A DNA stretch of 48,229 bases from Clostridia bacterium (GTDB lineage: Bacteria; Bacillota; Clostridia; Oscillospirales; Acutalibacteraceae), in NCBI GenBank assembly GCA_017480115.1, contig JAFVBH010000049.1, positions 1 through 48,229 of the forward strand. Direction: 5' to 3'. Positions 22,728-32,197 of the stretch are shown here, in pieces. A program made the position numbers and the translations under genes. The notes under the pieces are model-generated. The model did no database searches. It was given only the letters and a program-made list of their open reading frames with translations, and was not told the DNA's origin. Position 1 is the stretch's first letter. Every line of letters begins with the position of its first letter.

Positions 22728-24284
22728 TTACCGCTTCATCTTCGGGTCAAACGCGTCGCGCAGACCGTCGCCGATAAAGTTAAAGCCCAGAACGGAGATC
22801 AGCAGGCAGATGCCGGCAGGGATCCAAATGAACCAGTAATTTGTCATAACGAAGGAGTTGTTGACGTCGCTGATAATATTACCCCAGGAGGCAAACGGGA
22901 ATTTTACGCCCAAGCCAAGGAACGAAAGCGTTGCCTCGGTGAGGATCGTGGAGCCGAGATCCATGGTGCAGATAACGATCAGCTGGGGAATGACGTTGGG
23001 AATAAGGTGGTGGAAAATACGGCGCTGGACGCTGATACCGCACGCTTCCGTAGCGGTCATAAATTCTTGCTCTCTGAGCGACAGGATTTGTCCGCGGATC
23101 AGTCTTGCGATGCCGGGCCAACTGAGGAAGCCCAGAATCAGCATCAGGTAAAGCATACGAATACGCGGCTCCACCTGCATTGCGTCCATGGCGGCGCCAA
23201 GAATAATGATCAACGGGGTGGAAGGAATACAGTAGAAGATGTCAACGATACGCATGATCAGGTTATCTACCCAACCGCCAAAGTATCCGGATATACCGCC
23301 CATGATAACACCCAGGAAAGCGCCGATAAACACGACGATAAACCCGATGATCAGGGATACTCTGCCGCCATACATCAGACGGGTGAGCATATCCATGCCA
23401 TTTGAATCTGTGCCCAGCGGATGGGTTTTAGACGGTGACGCATAGGTCATCTTGACATAGGTACTCTTATCTTGCATGACGTTCCACGTCATGGAGGCGG
23501 GCTTGTACTCTATCTCATATACTGCCTCAGCATCGTCTTGGTCTATATATCTGAATTCTGCGGAGTCCGATTCCAGAGCGTCCTCCAGCTTTTCCTTGAA
23601 CTCTCGGGTGATGTTGACGCCCGGCTCGGCAGCCTGCACGATAAAGCGGCTGATATACGCTACAAGAGTGTCATTATTTTTGACGTTTCCGTTTTTGTCT
23701 ACGGTGTAAATCTGTCCGTTCAGCTCAAAGGTGGAGGCATTATTCGTATAGGCGCTCAAAGCTGCCTTGCGAAGATCAAAGGAAATCGTTTCTGCTGCAT
23801 CATCCGGCGCATTAACAATATCCTTGAATGCAATTGCCACAACAGTATCGTCTGTCGTGATGGTATAAAGGTCTGTACCGTCCTCGGACAGGTCATAGGT
23901 TACGTTTTGATAAGTAAAAGAGGATTCGTTGTTGTTGTAAGCGAGCTGGAATTTTGCCTGCAATGTGGAAGAAAACTGCTCACCGTCTGCAACGGCATAT
24001 CGAAATGCGTCGTTTCTTGTTGCCGTCACGTAATTTTTTTTCATGTCCGTATAGGTGTAGAATATCTCGTCCTCTGCGTAGGGACTGGCAAAGCCGCCTA
24101 TAAATGAGAAGATAAACATCGCAATGATCATCACTAGCCCTACAACAGACAGCGTGTTGCGAAAGAACCGTTTAGCGACAAGCGCGCCCGGAGACAGCAC
24201 TTTAACGCGGCGGTCGTCATTTAAGGAGTAAATCTCGTCTCTTTCAGAGACTGCGTTGTCTTTATTCTCTAAATTTTCACTCAT
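22728..24284 (-). CDS. oppC: Oligopeptide ABC permease OppC with a large extracytoplasmic insert
   Basis: This 518-residue permease is much longer than the usual 300. The first membrane helix (LSVVGLVMIIAMFIFSFIGGF, about residues 43-63) is followed by some 200 residues of polar sequence rich in Thr/Asp/Asn. The standard core then begins (HPLGTDSNGMDMLTRLMYGGRVSL, about residue 285). The EAA-type loop (EACGISVQRRIFHHLIPN) contacts the ATPases. The insert should lie outside the membrane, where it could contact the large OppA. An AGGAGGGG site precedes the start; it is 17 nt from oppD. Confidence 0.9.
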   Translation of the reverse strand: MSENLENKDNAVSERDEIYSLNDDRRVKVLSPGALVAKRFFRNTLSVVGLVMIIAMFIFSFIGGFASPYAEDEIFYTYTDMKKNYVTATRNDAFRYAVADGEQFSSTLQAKFQLAYNNNESSFTYQNVTYDLSEDGTDLYTITTDDTVVAIAFKDIVNAPDDAAETISFDLRKAALSAYTNNASTFELNGQIYTVDKNGNVKNNDTLVAYISRFIVQAAEPGVNITREFKEKLEDALESDSAEFRYIDQDDAEAVYEIEYKPASMTWNVMQDKSTYVKMTYASPSKTHPLGTDSNGMDMLTRLMYGGRVSLIIGFIVVFIGAFLGVIMGGISGYFGGWVDNLIMRIVDIFYCIPSTPLIIILGAAMDAMQVEPRIRMLYLMLILGFLSWPGIARLIRGQILSLREQEFMTATEACGISVQRRIFHHLIPNVIPQLIVICTMDLGSTILTEATLSFLGLGVKFPFASWGNIISDVNNSFVMTNYWFIWIPAGICLLISVLGFNFIGDGLRDAFDPKMKR

Positions 24285-24299
24285 GATATACCCCTCCTT

Positions 24300-25286
24300 T
24301 TAAGCGATACGCACGCGGGGATCGACCACGGCGTAAAGAATATCGGAAATCAGATTGCCCAACAGCGTCAAAATTGCAAGAAACGTCATATAGAACATTG
24401 AAAACGGTATATCTCCGATCACCATTGCATAGTAGGACGCATAGCCGATTCCGGGGATTGCGAACAGTTGCTCTGTGATCAGTGCCCCGGAGAACAATCC
24501 CGGCAATGATCCACCGATAATAGTGACCAGCGGAATCAACGTGTTGCGAAACGCGTGATGGTAAATGACTTTCTTTTCCGATAGACCCTTTGCACGAGCG
24601 GTGCGGATATAATCCGCGTTCAGCACCTCCAACATATTGGTGCGAACATAACGCATCAAGGAACCTATAGAGACGATCGTCAAGGTAATAATCGGCAATA
24701 CCAAGTGATACGCCTTGTCCCAGAATTGCTGAAACGGCGTCATCAGCTGATAGTTTCTGCTGACAAGTCCCACAAGGTCAAACCAACCCAGTCTAACCGA
24801 GAACAACAACTTCAGCAGCGTTGCAAAAAAGAAGGTCGGTAATGAAATACCAATCAGCGCAAATACCGAGATCGCGTAATCGGCGCGGGAATATTGCCTT
24901 GTTGCGGCAATAATACCCAGCGGTACGGCAATGACAAGCTCTAACACAAAGGAAATTGCGCCCATGATGAAAGACAGCCAAACAGTATCGTTGAATTTTT
25001 CCAAGACAGGTACGGTATATTTCCATGAATCACCGAAATTGCCGGAAAAGAAGTCTTTCAGCCAGCCGAAGTAGCCGATCACAATGGGCTTGTCCAGCCC
25101 GTACATTGCGTTCAGCTGTGCAAGCCATTCCTCATACGGCTTTGCGCCGGGAGCGGTTGCCAGCTGCATTGCGCGGGATTCGACAAACGAACCGGGAAGG
25201 CAGCGCATAATCAGATAAATAATGAATGTGACGCAGAAAAGTATCACAACCGACAATAGCAGTCGCTTGACGATAAATTTACGCAT
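24300..25286 (-). CDS. oppB: Oligopeptide ABC permease OppB
   Basis: This 328-residue permease starts at MRKFIVKRLLLSVVILFCVTFIIYLIM with GGAGAGGA upstream. The core has SIGSLMRYVRTNMLEVLNADYIRTARAKGL and the EAA-type motif HHAFRNTLIPLVTIIGGSLPGLFSGALITE, and ends VVDPRVRIA. It has six membrane segments, with a periplasmic-side loop after the first. It forms the translocation channel with OppC. It lies 15 nt before oppC and is separated from oppA by about 170 bp with two stem-loops. Confidence 0.95.
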   Translation of the reverse strand: MRKFIVKRLLLSVVILFCVTFIIYLIMRCLPGSFVESRAMQLATAPGAKPYEEWLAQLNAMYGLDKPIVIGYFGWLKDFFSGNFGDSWKYTVPVLEKFNDTVWLSFIMGAISFVLELVIAVPLGIIAATRQYSRADYAISVFALIGISLPTFFFATLLKLLFSVRLGWFDLVGLVSRNYQLMTPFQQFWDKAYHLVLPIITLTIVSIGSLMRYVRTNMLEVLNADYIRTARAKGLSEKKVIYHHAFRNTLIPLVTIIGGSLPGLFSGALITEQLFAIPGIGYASYYAMVIGDIPFSMFYMTFLAILTLLGNLISDILYAVVDPRVRIA

Positions 25287-25326
25287 AGGATCCTCTCCTG
25301 TTGGAATTTTGATTATGTCATACGAC

Positions 25327-25426
25327 ATATCCGGCATCCGCCTTCGTTCACTCCGGAGCGGACGCGAATGTCGGATATATCTTATGATGATACCCTGCGG
25401 GCATCGCCGAAACAATGTCCGCAGGG
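25327..25426 (-). promoter_or_regulatory. Intercistronic stem-loops between oppA and oppB
   Basis: Two hairpins lie after the oppA stop. CCCTGCGGGCAT (25393-25404) pairs with ATGTCCGCAGGG (25415-25426). A longer imperfect stem follows between 25327-25341 and 25358-25377 (ATATCCG... with ...CGGATAT). Neither has a strong T run in the minus-strand direction. They probably stabilise the oppA message or give partial termination, raising OppA over the permease. Confidence 0.65.
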
Positions 25427-25458
25427 GGGATAACTAAATCAGATCTAATGAATCGTGA

Positions 25459-27717
25459 TTAGTTCATTTCAACCTTCTCAACTTCCGCCATCCAGCTCCA
25501 GTAGGGAGTCATGTCAGGCGTAAGGGTGTTTACATTCACACGCTTCGTGGAGAAAGTGTAAACCTCGGAACGCTGATAGATCGGAACTTCAACAGCCCAA
25601 TCCATAACGATCTCCATTGCAGCCTTGTACAGACCCTTTCTGTAGGTCTGGTCGCTGGACTTACGAGCATCAAGGATCAGAGTGTCAAGCTCATTGTCAT
25701 AGATGCCGTAGTAGTTGGTGCTGCCCTGGCTGTGATAAATCTGATACATATCGGGATCGCTGGTTGCACCCCAAGCGGCGCACCAGATCTCAGCAGTACC
25801 GCTCTGATAGGAAGCATAGAGGTCGTTTGCCTGTGCAATATCATTGACAGTCAGCGTGAAGCCGATGGTCTTAAGTGCATCAGAAACATTCTTGAGAAGC
25901 AGGAAGGACGGGTGGTCGCCGCTGCCGCCTGCGCCGATGTTTACGGTGTACTCAAGCTTTGCGCCTTCGGGAGCTGCAGTGACTTTACCGTCTGTAACGG
26001 TGTAGCCGGCTGCCTCGAAGAATGCAAGAGAAGCCTGAAGCGCTGCCTCGTATCTCTGCTCAGCAGTCATCTGTGCGGTATAGATCGGGTTGCCGTTGAC
26101 ATCGACAGAGTAAGCAACAGTGTATCCGTCGTCTGTAACCTGAGGCGCCGCCCAAGATGTGCTGGAGATGGGATAGTTGATAACGGAAGCGGTCTCGCCG
26201 TAGTAGGAGTCGATCGCTTCGTCACGGTATGCTGCAATAACGGTTGCGATCGCCTTGCGAAGGTTCTTGGACGCATCGGAATCGATCTCGCCGCCCACGC
26301 TGACGTTCTTGGAATTCAAAGCGATATAGCCGTAGCCAAGGAAGTCGTAAAGCTTTGTGGTAACGACATCGCCGACAATGCCCTCGCCGTTGTTGTAAGA
26401 AGTGATCTGCTCAACAACATCCTTGGAGTAGGAGGGATCGGACACATCAAATGTGCCGGCCTCGATGCCGGGAACCTTATCATCGTCGTTGGACTCAAGG
26501 AAGTTGAGGAACTTGGTCTTGGGCTCGCCCTTGAAGTAGGTCGGGTTTGCTACAAGATAAACAATACCGTTGGAGAATTCTTTAAAGGTATAGGGACCGG
26601 CGCCCAAAGGCTGGGTGGTCTTTTCGCGGACGGAGGACAGGTCGCCCTTCGGGAAACCGAACGCATTGTTTTCATAGTCGTAAGCATCAGCATCGCCGTA
26701 GTAGTGCAGGGGAGCGATGGATACGCCCAGCTGATAGATCATGTTTGCGGAAACTTCCGTTGAAGTTACTCGCAGGCTGTAGTCGCCGGTCTTTTCGATA
26801 CCTGCGATGTTTGCGGCGGATTCACCGGTCTGAACGCCTGCTTGCATCTCAGCCCATGCTTCGTCGCCCATTTCAGCAGCAAGTGCGTCGCCAAAGGCGA
26901 GTGTGCCCTTTTCTGCGTTGATGCCATCATCGGAGATGTCATAACCGTATGTATCAACGATCTGTGCCCACAGGTCTTCCTCGGTGCCGCCCTCAGCGAC
27001 ATCAAAGCCCCAGTTTGCAGCCCATACAGAAACGGGATCGGTTTCCTCGTTCATGCCGTAGGTGTTAACCAGCGCGTCCTTAATGCCAAGTACGAACTGA
27101 ACGCCCGCCTTGTCGAATGCCGCCCAGAATGCGTTAAACTGATCTTCGGTGTAGAAGTCGTTTGCCTTGTACGCTTCGGGACCATCAGCAAGGATAAGGT
27201 TTACGCGGGATTCCATACCGCTTCTGTACTCCTCCATGCCCTTGATGGGCTGGCTGTACAGGGTGCTGGAGCCGTCATAAGTGGGATCGGAAAGAACATA
27301 CATGGAGAAAATAACGTCATCTGCAGTTACGGGAGTACCGTCGGAGAACTTCAGATCTTCACGCATCTTGAAGTCATAAGTAACGGTGCCGTCCGCATTT
27401 TCGGTAATCTCAACATCGGATGTTCCGAAATAGGTGTAATCCGTGCCGTTGTAGGAACGGGTCTCACCCTCGATGCCCTTGAGAACCGGAGCACCGACAC
27501 GATCGAGAGAGACAAGACCGATCTGGGTCATGTCTACAATGTTCATATCCTCGGCACTTGCGGCGAAGAACGGAGAGAACTTCGACTCAAAGTGGTTAGA
27601 GGATACAACCATGGTTTTGCCTGTTTCTTCTTTGGGCGTCTTTTTGCAAGCGGCAAATACGCCGATGCACATGACGACTGCCAGCAGAAGCGCCAGGACC
27701 TTCTTAGCTGTTTTCAC
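25459..27717 (-). CDS. oppA: Oligopeptide-binding lipoprotein OppA (SBP family 5)
   Basis: This 752-residue solute-binding protein begins at GTG 27717 (VKTAKKVLALLLAVVMCIG...), with AGGAG 8 nt upstream. Its signal peptide ends in a lipobox (VFAACKK), so it would be lipid-anchored outside. The family-5 core includes SKFSPFF, YDFKMREDLKFSDGTPVTADDVIFS, GAGPYTFKEF and the C-terminal AWGATSDPDMYQIYHS. It is longer than the common 540-600 residues because of an acidic insertion (about 150-290). It delivers peptides to OppBCDF. A 12-bp-arm hairpin system separates it from oppB. Confidence 0.93.
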   Translation of the reverse strand: MKTAKKVLALLLAVVMCIGVFAACKKTPKEETGKTMVVSSNHFESKFSPFFAASAEDMNIVDMTQIGLVSLDRVGAPVLKGIEGETRSYNGTDYTYFGTSDVEITENADGTVTYDFKMREDLKFSDGTPVTADDVIFSMYVLSDPTYDGSSTLYSQPIKGMEEYRSGMESRVNLILADGPEAYKANDFYTEDQFNAFWAAFDKAGVQFVLGIKDALVNTYGMNEETDPVSVWAANWGFDVAEGGTEEDLWAQIVDTYGYDISDDGINAEKGTLAFGDALAAEMGDEAWAEMQAGVQTGESAANIAGIEKTGDYSLRVTSTEVSANMIYQLGVSIAPLHYYGDADAYDYENNAFGFPKGDLSSVREKTTQPLGAGPYTFKEFSNGIVYLVANPTYFKGEPKTKFLNFLESNDDDKVPGIEAGTFDVSDPSYSKDVVEQITSYNNGEGIVGDVVTTKLYDFLGYGYIALNSKNVSVGGEIDSDASKNLRKAIATVIAAYRDEAIDSYYGETASVINYPISSTSWAAPQVTDDGYTVAYSVDVNGNPIYTAQMTAEQRYEAALQASLAFFEAAGYTVTDGKVTAAPEGAKLEYTVNIGAGGSGDHPSFLLLKNVSDALKTIGFTLTVNDIAQANDLYASYQSGTAEIWCAAWGATSDPDMYQIYHSQGSTNYYGIYDNELDTLILDARKSSDQTYRKGLYKAAMEIVMDWAVEVPIYQRSEVYTFSTKRVNVNTLTPDMTPYWSWMAEVEKVEMN

Positions 27718-27791
27718 AAAAAACACTCCTTTTAAATTTATAATATCGGCGTGAACCGAAATTACCGAATCTGTGAGCAAAAGGCACTGCG

Positions 27792-27832
27792 TTTCGGCTG
27801 TGTGAACACAGCCGAAATAGGGGTACCCCTAT
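27792..27832. terminator. Two adjacent perfect palindromes
   Basis: TTTCGGCTGTG-tgaa-CACAGCCGAAA (27792-27817) is immediately followed by ATAGGGGTACCCCTAT (27817-27832). They lie between the upstream membrane-protein gene and oppA on the same strand. The first can terminate the pepF transcript; the second may be an operator. Confidence 0.6.
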
Positions 27833-27839
27833 TTGACTA

Positions 27840-28379
27840 TTATTTCTCGCTGTTCCATCTTGCTTTTTTTAACGCTTTAATGTGCAAAAATGATACAAAA
27901 ATAATCACAATTTGCAGAAGCAGATAAGTGACGCATAATACGGCTTTTCCGCCGAAACCGTTCAACGTCAAGTAAATACCGGCGCAAATTAATGTGACGG
28001 CTGCGCTGATCGCCAGCGCGAATCCGAGCTTCGGCAGCCGATCAACCGTAGCTTTATATATGTATTCCCGCAACGGCTCTCCGCTGATACACAATCGTAC
28101 AGTCGCCCAAACCAGTGCAGCTGTAAACGCAATCTCGCCCATGTACGGAATCAATACATAAAAAGTGTTGTCCATACCCGCGGTGTCGAGGCTGCCCGCT
28201 CCAATCACCGCCAATACAGATACAAAGGCAAGGACACACAGCTTTGCAAGCAGCCGCTTGCGGCGCTTTTCTGCCCCGTCAAAAGCAAGATAGCGACCTC
28301 TGTATATATATCTGCCAGAAGCGTCACGTTTGAAATCGTTGAGATAAGTGCGCCGGGAGGGGCGGTTCTTGCTTGCCAT
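27840..28379 (-). CDS. Four-TM membrane protein
   Basis: I do not recognise the family of this 179-residue protein. A basic N-terminal tail (RRTYLNDFKRDASGRYIYRGRYLAFDG) is followed by four predicted membrane helices: LLAKLCVLAFVSVLAVIGAG, FYVLIPYMGEIAFTAALVWATV, LGFALAISAAVTLICAGIYL and AVLCVTYLLLQIVIIFVSFL. The tail is lysine-rich. Its ATG overlaps the pepF stop by one base (TAATG), so translation is coupled to the peptidase. Its function is unknown; a link with peptide use is suggested only by neighbours. Confidence 0.65.
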   Translation of the reverse strand: MASKNRPSRRTYLNDFKRDASGRYIYRGRYLAFDGAEKRRKRLLAKLCVLAFVSVLAVIGAGSLDTAGMDNTFYVLIPYMGEIAFTAALVWATVRLCISGEPLREYIYKATVDRLPKLGFALAISAAVTLICAGIYLTLNGFGGKAVLCVTYLLLQIVIIFVSFLHIKALKKARWNSEK

Positions 28380-30082
28380 TACGCGATCCCCGCGAGATCA
28401 TAGGCTTTCAGCCATGCGTCCGCCTGTTTGCAAACGCTCCGCAGACATTTTTCATCAAAAGGACTATCCAATCCCGCGTGTTTCAGCAGTTCGGTAAACG
28501 TCCGACTGCCGCCCTGGGCGGTATACGCCATATAATAGCGCCATGCGTCCTGCACGTCCTGCTGAATTTTTGCCCAAAATTCCAACGCCACGGTCTGCGC
28601 AAGGCAATAATCAATATAATAGAAAGGAAACGAATAGATGTGGTGTTGCCGCTGCCAGCCTTCGCCCTCGCTGTAAAACGGGATCTCGCCGTCCAGCTTT
28701 TGCCACGGCATGTAAATGCGCAACAGCTCTTTCCACGCGTCGTGGCGTTGACGGGGCGTCCAGTCGGGATTCTCAAAGACCAGATGCTGGAAGTGATCGA
28801 CCATCGTTCCGTAGGGAATAAAGGTAATCGCGCCTGCAAGATGGCTGTAACGGAATTTTCTGGTATCTTCGCCGAAGAACAGCTCTGCCCAAGGCCAAGC
28901 GAAAAATTCCATGGACATGGAGTGTACCTCGCAGCCCTCCATGCCGGGCCATACAGTGGAGATCGGCAGCCGATGGGCGTTGTACCAGCCCGCAAAAGCG
29001 TGTCCTGCCTCATGGGTGACGGTTTCCACATCGTCCCGTGTGCCGTTGAAATTCGCGAATATAAAAGGTACGTTATAATCGTAAATTGAAGTGCAGTAGC
29101 CGCCGCCGTTTTTTCCCTCGGTTGACAAAACGTCCAGCAGCTCATTTTCCAGCATCATGCGGAAAAATTTCCCGGTTTCGGGGGATAACGCGTCGTAAAA
29201 TTTTCTGCCCGCGTTCAGGATCGCGTCCGCGTCTCCGGCGGGCTTCGCGTTGCCTGTGCGGAACAGCAGCGCGTTGTCCGCAAAGCTCATGGGATAGGTC
29301 TTGCCCAGACGCTTGGCCTGTGCGCGGTAAATACCGTCTGCCACGGGCACCAAATAGTTTACCACCGCCGCGCGGAACTTCTCAATATCGTCTTTGGTGT
29401 AGCAGTTTCTTCCCATGCGGTAATAGCCCAACTGCGTGTAGCCGCCATACCCGAGTTTTTTGCCCATGGCGTCCCGCAGGTGAACCAACTTATCATAAAT
29501 TTCGTCCAGCTGCGCCTGATGGTCCTTGTACCACTGTCCCTCCGCTTTCCATGCGGCGAGACGGCGGGCGTCGTCCGCGTCGTTTTTAAAGGGGGCAATC
29601 TGTGAAATGGTATAGACGCCGCCTTCAAAGGGGATCTGCGCGCTTGCCAGCAGTTTTTCATACGCCTGCGTCAGTTCATTTTCCTGCTGCAGTTCGGAAA
29701 TGATCGCGGGGGAAAATGCCTTTAAAGCGATTTCCGCGTTCAGAAATATGATCTCGCCGTATTCCGCCGCAAAATCCGCGCGGAACGGGCTTGCCAGCAT
29801 CGCGGCGGTCCAGTTCTGCGCATATTCCTGAATCTCGGGCATCACGCTGTTAAAAAATTTTTCTTCCTCGTCGTAAAACGCGTCTCTGGTGTCAATGGTA
29901 TGGCGGATATGCGCCAGCGTCATCAATGTATCGATATGCTTTTCAAGGGTCTGTTGCTTTAAAAATACCGCTTTTGCGGCAGCATAATCCTGCGCCGCCT
30001 TGAGTTCTTCCGTCATGGCAGCGAGTTCTTTTTTTACCGCGTCGGCGTCGGGGCGCGTGTACGGCATTTCTGAGAATTTCAT
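28379..30082 (-). CDS. pepF: Oligoendopeptidase F (M3 family)
   Basis: This 567-residue zinc peptidase is cytoplasmic and would cut imported oligopeptides. The catalytic motif is VTHEAGHAFAGW (HExxH), with the third ligand expected in the following MSMEFFAWPW region. The family N-terminal helical half is present (KFSEMPYTRPDADAVKKEL). The C-terminal YYIDYCLAQTVALEFW is typical of PepF. The start at 30082 (MKFSEMP) has GAGGG in front. It precedes a membrane protein and the opp operon, giving import and cleavage in one locus. Confidence 0.93.
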   Translation of the reverse strand: MKFSEMPYTRPDADAVKKELAAMTEELKAAQDYAAAKAVFLKQQTLEKHIDTLMTLAHIRHTIDTRDAFYDEEEKFFNSVMPEIQEYAQNWTAAMLASPFRADFAAEYGEIIFLNAEIALKAFSPAIISELQQENELTQAYEKLLASAQIPFEGGVYTISQIAPFKNDADDARRLAAWKAEGQWYKDHQAQLDEIYDKLVHLRDAMGKKLGYGGYTQLGYYRMGRNCYTKDDIEKFRAAVVNYLVPVADGIYRAQAKRLGKTYPMSFADNALLFRTGNAKPAGDADAILNAGRKFYDALSPETGKFFRMMLENELLDVLSTEGKNGGGYCTSIYDYNVPFIFANFNGTRDDVETVTHEAGHAFAGWYNAHRLPISTVWPGMEGCEVHSMSMEFFAWPWAELFFGEDTRKFRYSHLAGAITFIPYGTMVDHFQHLVFENPDWTPRQRHDAWKELLRIYMPWQKLDGEIPFYSEGEGWQRQHHIYSFPFYYIDYCLAQTVALEFWAKIQQDVQDAWRYYMAYTAQGGSRTFTELLKHAGLDSPFDEKCLRSVCKQADAWLKAYDLAGIA

Positions 30083-30199
30083 AATATCCCTCGGTATCAC
30101 GGCAAACATATGCCAGTTGCCGCGTTATTATTGAGCAAGCTGTTGTTTATGCAACATGAACAGCAGTTTTGCACGTAATTATAAACATATTTATACAAT

Positions 30200-30228
30200 A
30201 TTATAGCACAGGATTCAGAAATCTTCAA
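30200..30228 (-). promoter_or_regulatory. Promoter of pepF
   Basis: On the minus strand TTGAAG (30223-30228) and TATAAT (30200-30205) are 17 bp apart, about 120 bp before pepF. The leader is AT-rich. Confidence 0.6.
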
Positions 30229-30258
30229 TAGTTTACATAAAAACAATTTATTTTATTG

Positions 30259-30526
30259 TAAATTCTGATTCAGCGGGGCAGTCGGGCGCACGATCCTGTA
30301 GATACGCCCAGTGGGCGTCCGTCGAGCTTATGTGGATTACCGGGAAAGAGCCCTCGCGGCATAGCCGCTCCGACGGCCAATGGTCGTCCCTACAAGCGTG
30401 TGCGCCCATTTTGCGTCTATAAATCCAAGCCGCGGAGCGGCTTCCGAACCTCCTACCTCTTCCCTCCTACCTTCTACCTAAATTTTGATTTGCGGGGCGT
30501 AAACGCCCCAATAAATCAAAATTTAA
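30259..30526. repeat. Dispersed hairpin repeat, copy A
   Basis: A roughly 270-bp intergenic element is bounded by TAAATTCTGATT (30259-30270) and an A/T-ended hairpin, AAATTTTGATT (30480-30490) with AATCAAAATTT (30514-30524). Inside are two TGTAG-type hairpins and the module AAGCCGC-GGA-GCGGCTT (30427-30443). It is in the opposite orientation to the copy at 45782-46094. It fills the gap between pepF and the symporter gene, which holds no gene. Confidence 0.75.
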
Positions 30527-30580
30527 CCGACCAAGCGCTCCAATGGCGCTTGGTCGGTTGCGTCAGCATATTGTTATCGA

Positions 30581-32146
30581 TCAATCCAGAGAATTTTTCT
30601 GCGCCGCTTCGATTTTTTTATCATAGCAGGCAAATGCGCCGTCCACAAGTTGCTTGTTTGTCTTTGGGGTGATGAGGCTGACAACGGGGACAATGATCAG
30701 CCCGGTAAGCATCGCAAATGCGCCGCAGTTAATGGGGGATTGCAGCAGGACGGGGAAGTGTGTTCTGAACAGCATATTGCAGACCATGATGCCCGCGCCG
30801 AAAATAAAGCTGACCCAGCATGCCGCCTTGGTCGTCCGCTTCCAGTACAGACCGTACAGGAACGGCGCGAGGAACGCGCCCGCCAGCGCGCCCCACGACA
30901 CGCCCATAAGCTGCGCGATGTATTTGACCGCCTCGTTGGTGCTCTTGACCTGATAGACGGCGATCAATGCGGAGATGGCGATGAACACCACGACAAAGAT
31001 CCGCATGATCAGAACCTGTTTCTTCTCGCTCATCTTTTTTATAATGTTATCTTTGAGAAAATCGATGGTCAGGGTGGAGGAGGAAGCGATGACCAGCGAG
31101 GACAGGGTGGACATAGACGCGGAAAGCACCAGGATTACCACGACTGCGATCAGAATATCCGGCAGGTTGGACAGCATACCGGGTACAACGGCGTCGTAGC
31201 CCTCTGCGGGAATGATTGCGCCCGCAGCGTCAGTCGTTGTCGCAACGCCGGAGAGTCTGCCGAAGCCGCCCAAAAAATAGCAGCCGCCGGCAACGACAAT
31301 GGCGAACAGCGTGGAAATGATCGTTCCTTTTTTTATGGAGGATTCGCTCTTGATCGCGTAGAATTTCTGCACCATCTGCGGCAGCCCCCACGTGCCCAGA
31401 GAGGTCAGGAGCACGACGCCTAAAAGATTCAGCGGGTCGGGTCCGAAGAAAGAGTTAAACGCGCCCGGCATATCCGTCACCGCAGGATCGGTGACATTCG
31501 CCATTTCGTTGAGCGCAGAGATGAAGCCGCCGTGGCTGTGCAGTACCGCGACGATCACCGCGATAATACCGATCAGCATGATGATACCCTGAATAAAGTC
31601 GTTGATCGCCGTCGCCATGTAGCCGCCTGCGATCACGTAAATGCCTGTCAGTACGGACATGACGATGATGCACCATACATAGTCGATGCCGAACGCCATC
31701 TCAAACAGGCGGGAAAGCCCGTTATACAGCGACGCGGTATAGGGAATCAGGAAAATAAATGTAATAAAGGAAGCGCCGATTTTCAGCGCTTTGCTGTCAA
31801 AACGCTTGCCGAAAAATTCGGGCATGGTGGAGGAATTGAGGTGCTGGGTCATGATGCGGGTTCTTCTGCCGAGGACAGCCCATGCCAGCAGCGAGCCGAT
31901 AAAGGCGTTTCCCAAACCGATCCAAGTGGACGCGACGCCGTATTTCCAGCCGAACTGCCCGGCGTAGCCGATGAAAATGACAGCCGAGAAATACGAGGTG
32001 CCGTAAGCAAACGCGGTCAGCCAGGGACCGACGCTTCTGCCGCCGAGGACAAAGCCGTTGACGTCGGTGGCGTGACGGCGGCAATACAGGCCGACGCCGA
32101 CCATGACGCCGAAGAATAAAACTAACATCAGAATTTTGAGAACCAT
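30581..32146 (-). CDS. Sodium:solute symporter (SSS family, PutP-like)
   Basis: This 521-residue transporter has about 13 membrane helices. The SSS signatures are GGRSVGPWLTAFAYGTSYFSAVIFIGYAG near the start and GYMATAINDFIQGIIMLIGI plus LGTWGLPQMVQKFYAIKSE in the middle, typical of the Na+/proline and pantothenate branch. The substrate cannot be fixed from sequence. AAGGAGGA precedes the start. It is 51 nt downstream of the ligase gene and shares its T-box leader, so transport and activation of one acid substrate is a reasonable inference. Confidence 0.9.
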   Translation of the reverse strand: MVLKILMLVLFFGVMVGVGLYCRRHATDVNGFVLGGRSVGPWLTAFAYGTSYFSAVIFIGYAGQFGWKYGVASTWIGLGNAFIGSLLAWAVLGRRTRIMTQHLNSSTMPEFFGKRFDSKALKIGASFITFIFLIPYTASLYNGLSRLFEMAFGIDYVWCIIVMSVLTGIYVIAGGYMATAINDFIQGIIMLIGIIAVIVAVLHSHGGFISALNEMANVTDPAVTDMPGAFNSFFGPDPLNLLGVVLLTSLGTWGLPQMVQKFYAIKSESSIKKGTIISTLFAIVVAGGCYFLGGFGRLSGVATTTDAAGAIIPAEGYDAVVPGMLSNLPDILIAVVVILVLSASMSTLSSLVIASSSTLTIDFLKDNIIKKMSEKKQVLIMRIFVVVFIAISALIAVYQVKSTNEAVKYIAQLMGVSWGALAGAFLAPFLYGLYWKRTTKAACWVSFIFGAGIMVCNMLFRTHFPVLLQSPINCGAFAMLTGLIIVPVVSLITPKTNKQLVDGAFACYDKKIEAAQKNSLD

Positions 32147-32197
32147 GGGTAGTTCCTCCTTCTTTTTAATTGACTGTTGAAACGGGCGCAGTGCCGA

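Noticed and set aside
25732..26763. Plus-strand frame opposite oppA
   Set aside because: Antisense of a conserved binding protein with signal peptide; composition is a codon shadow.
30650..31423. Charged plus-strand frame opposite the symporter
   Set aside because: Rich in Asp/Gly/Gln repeats typical of antisense to a membrane protein.
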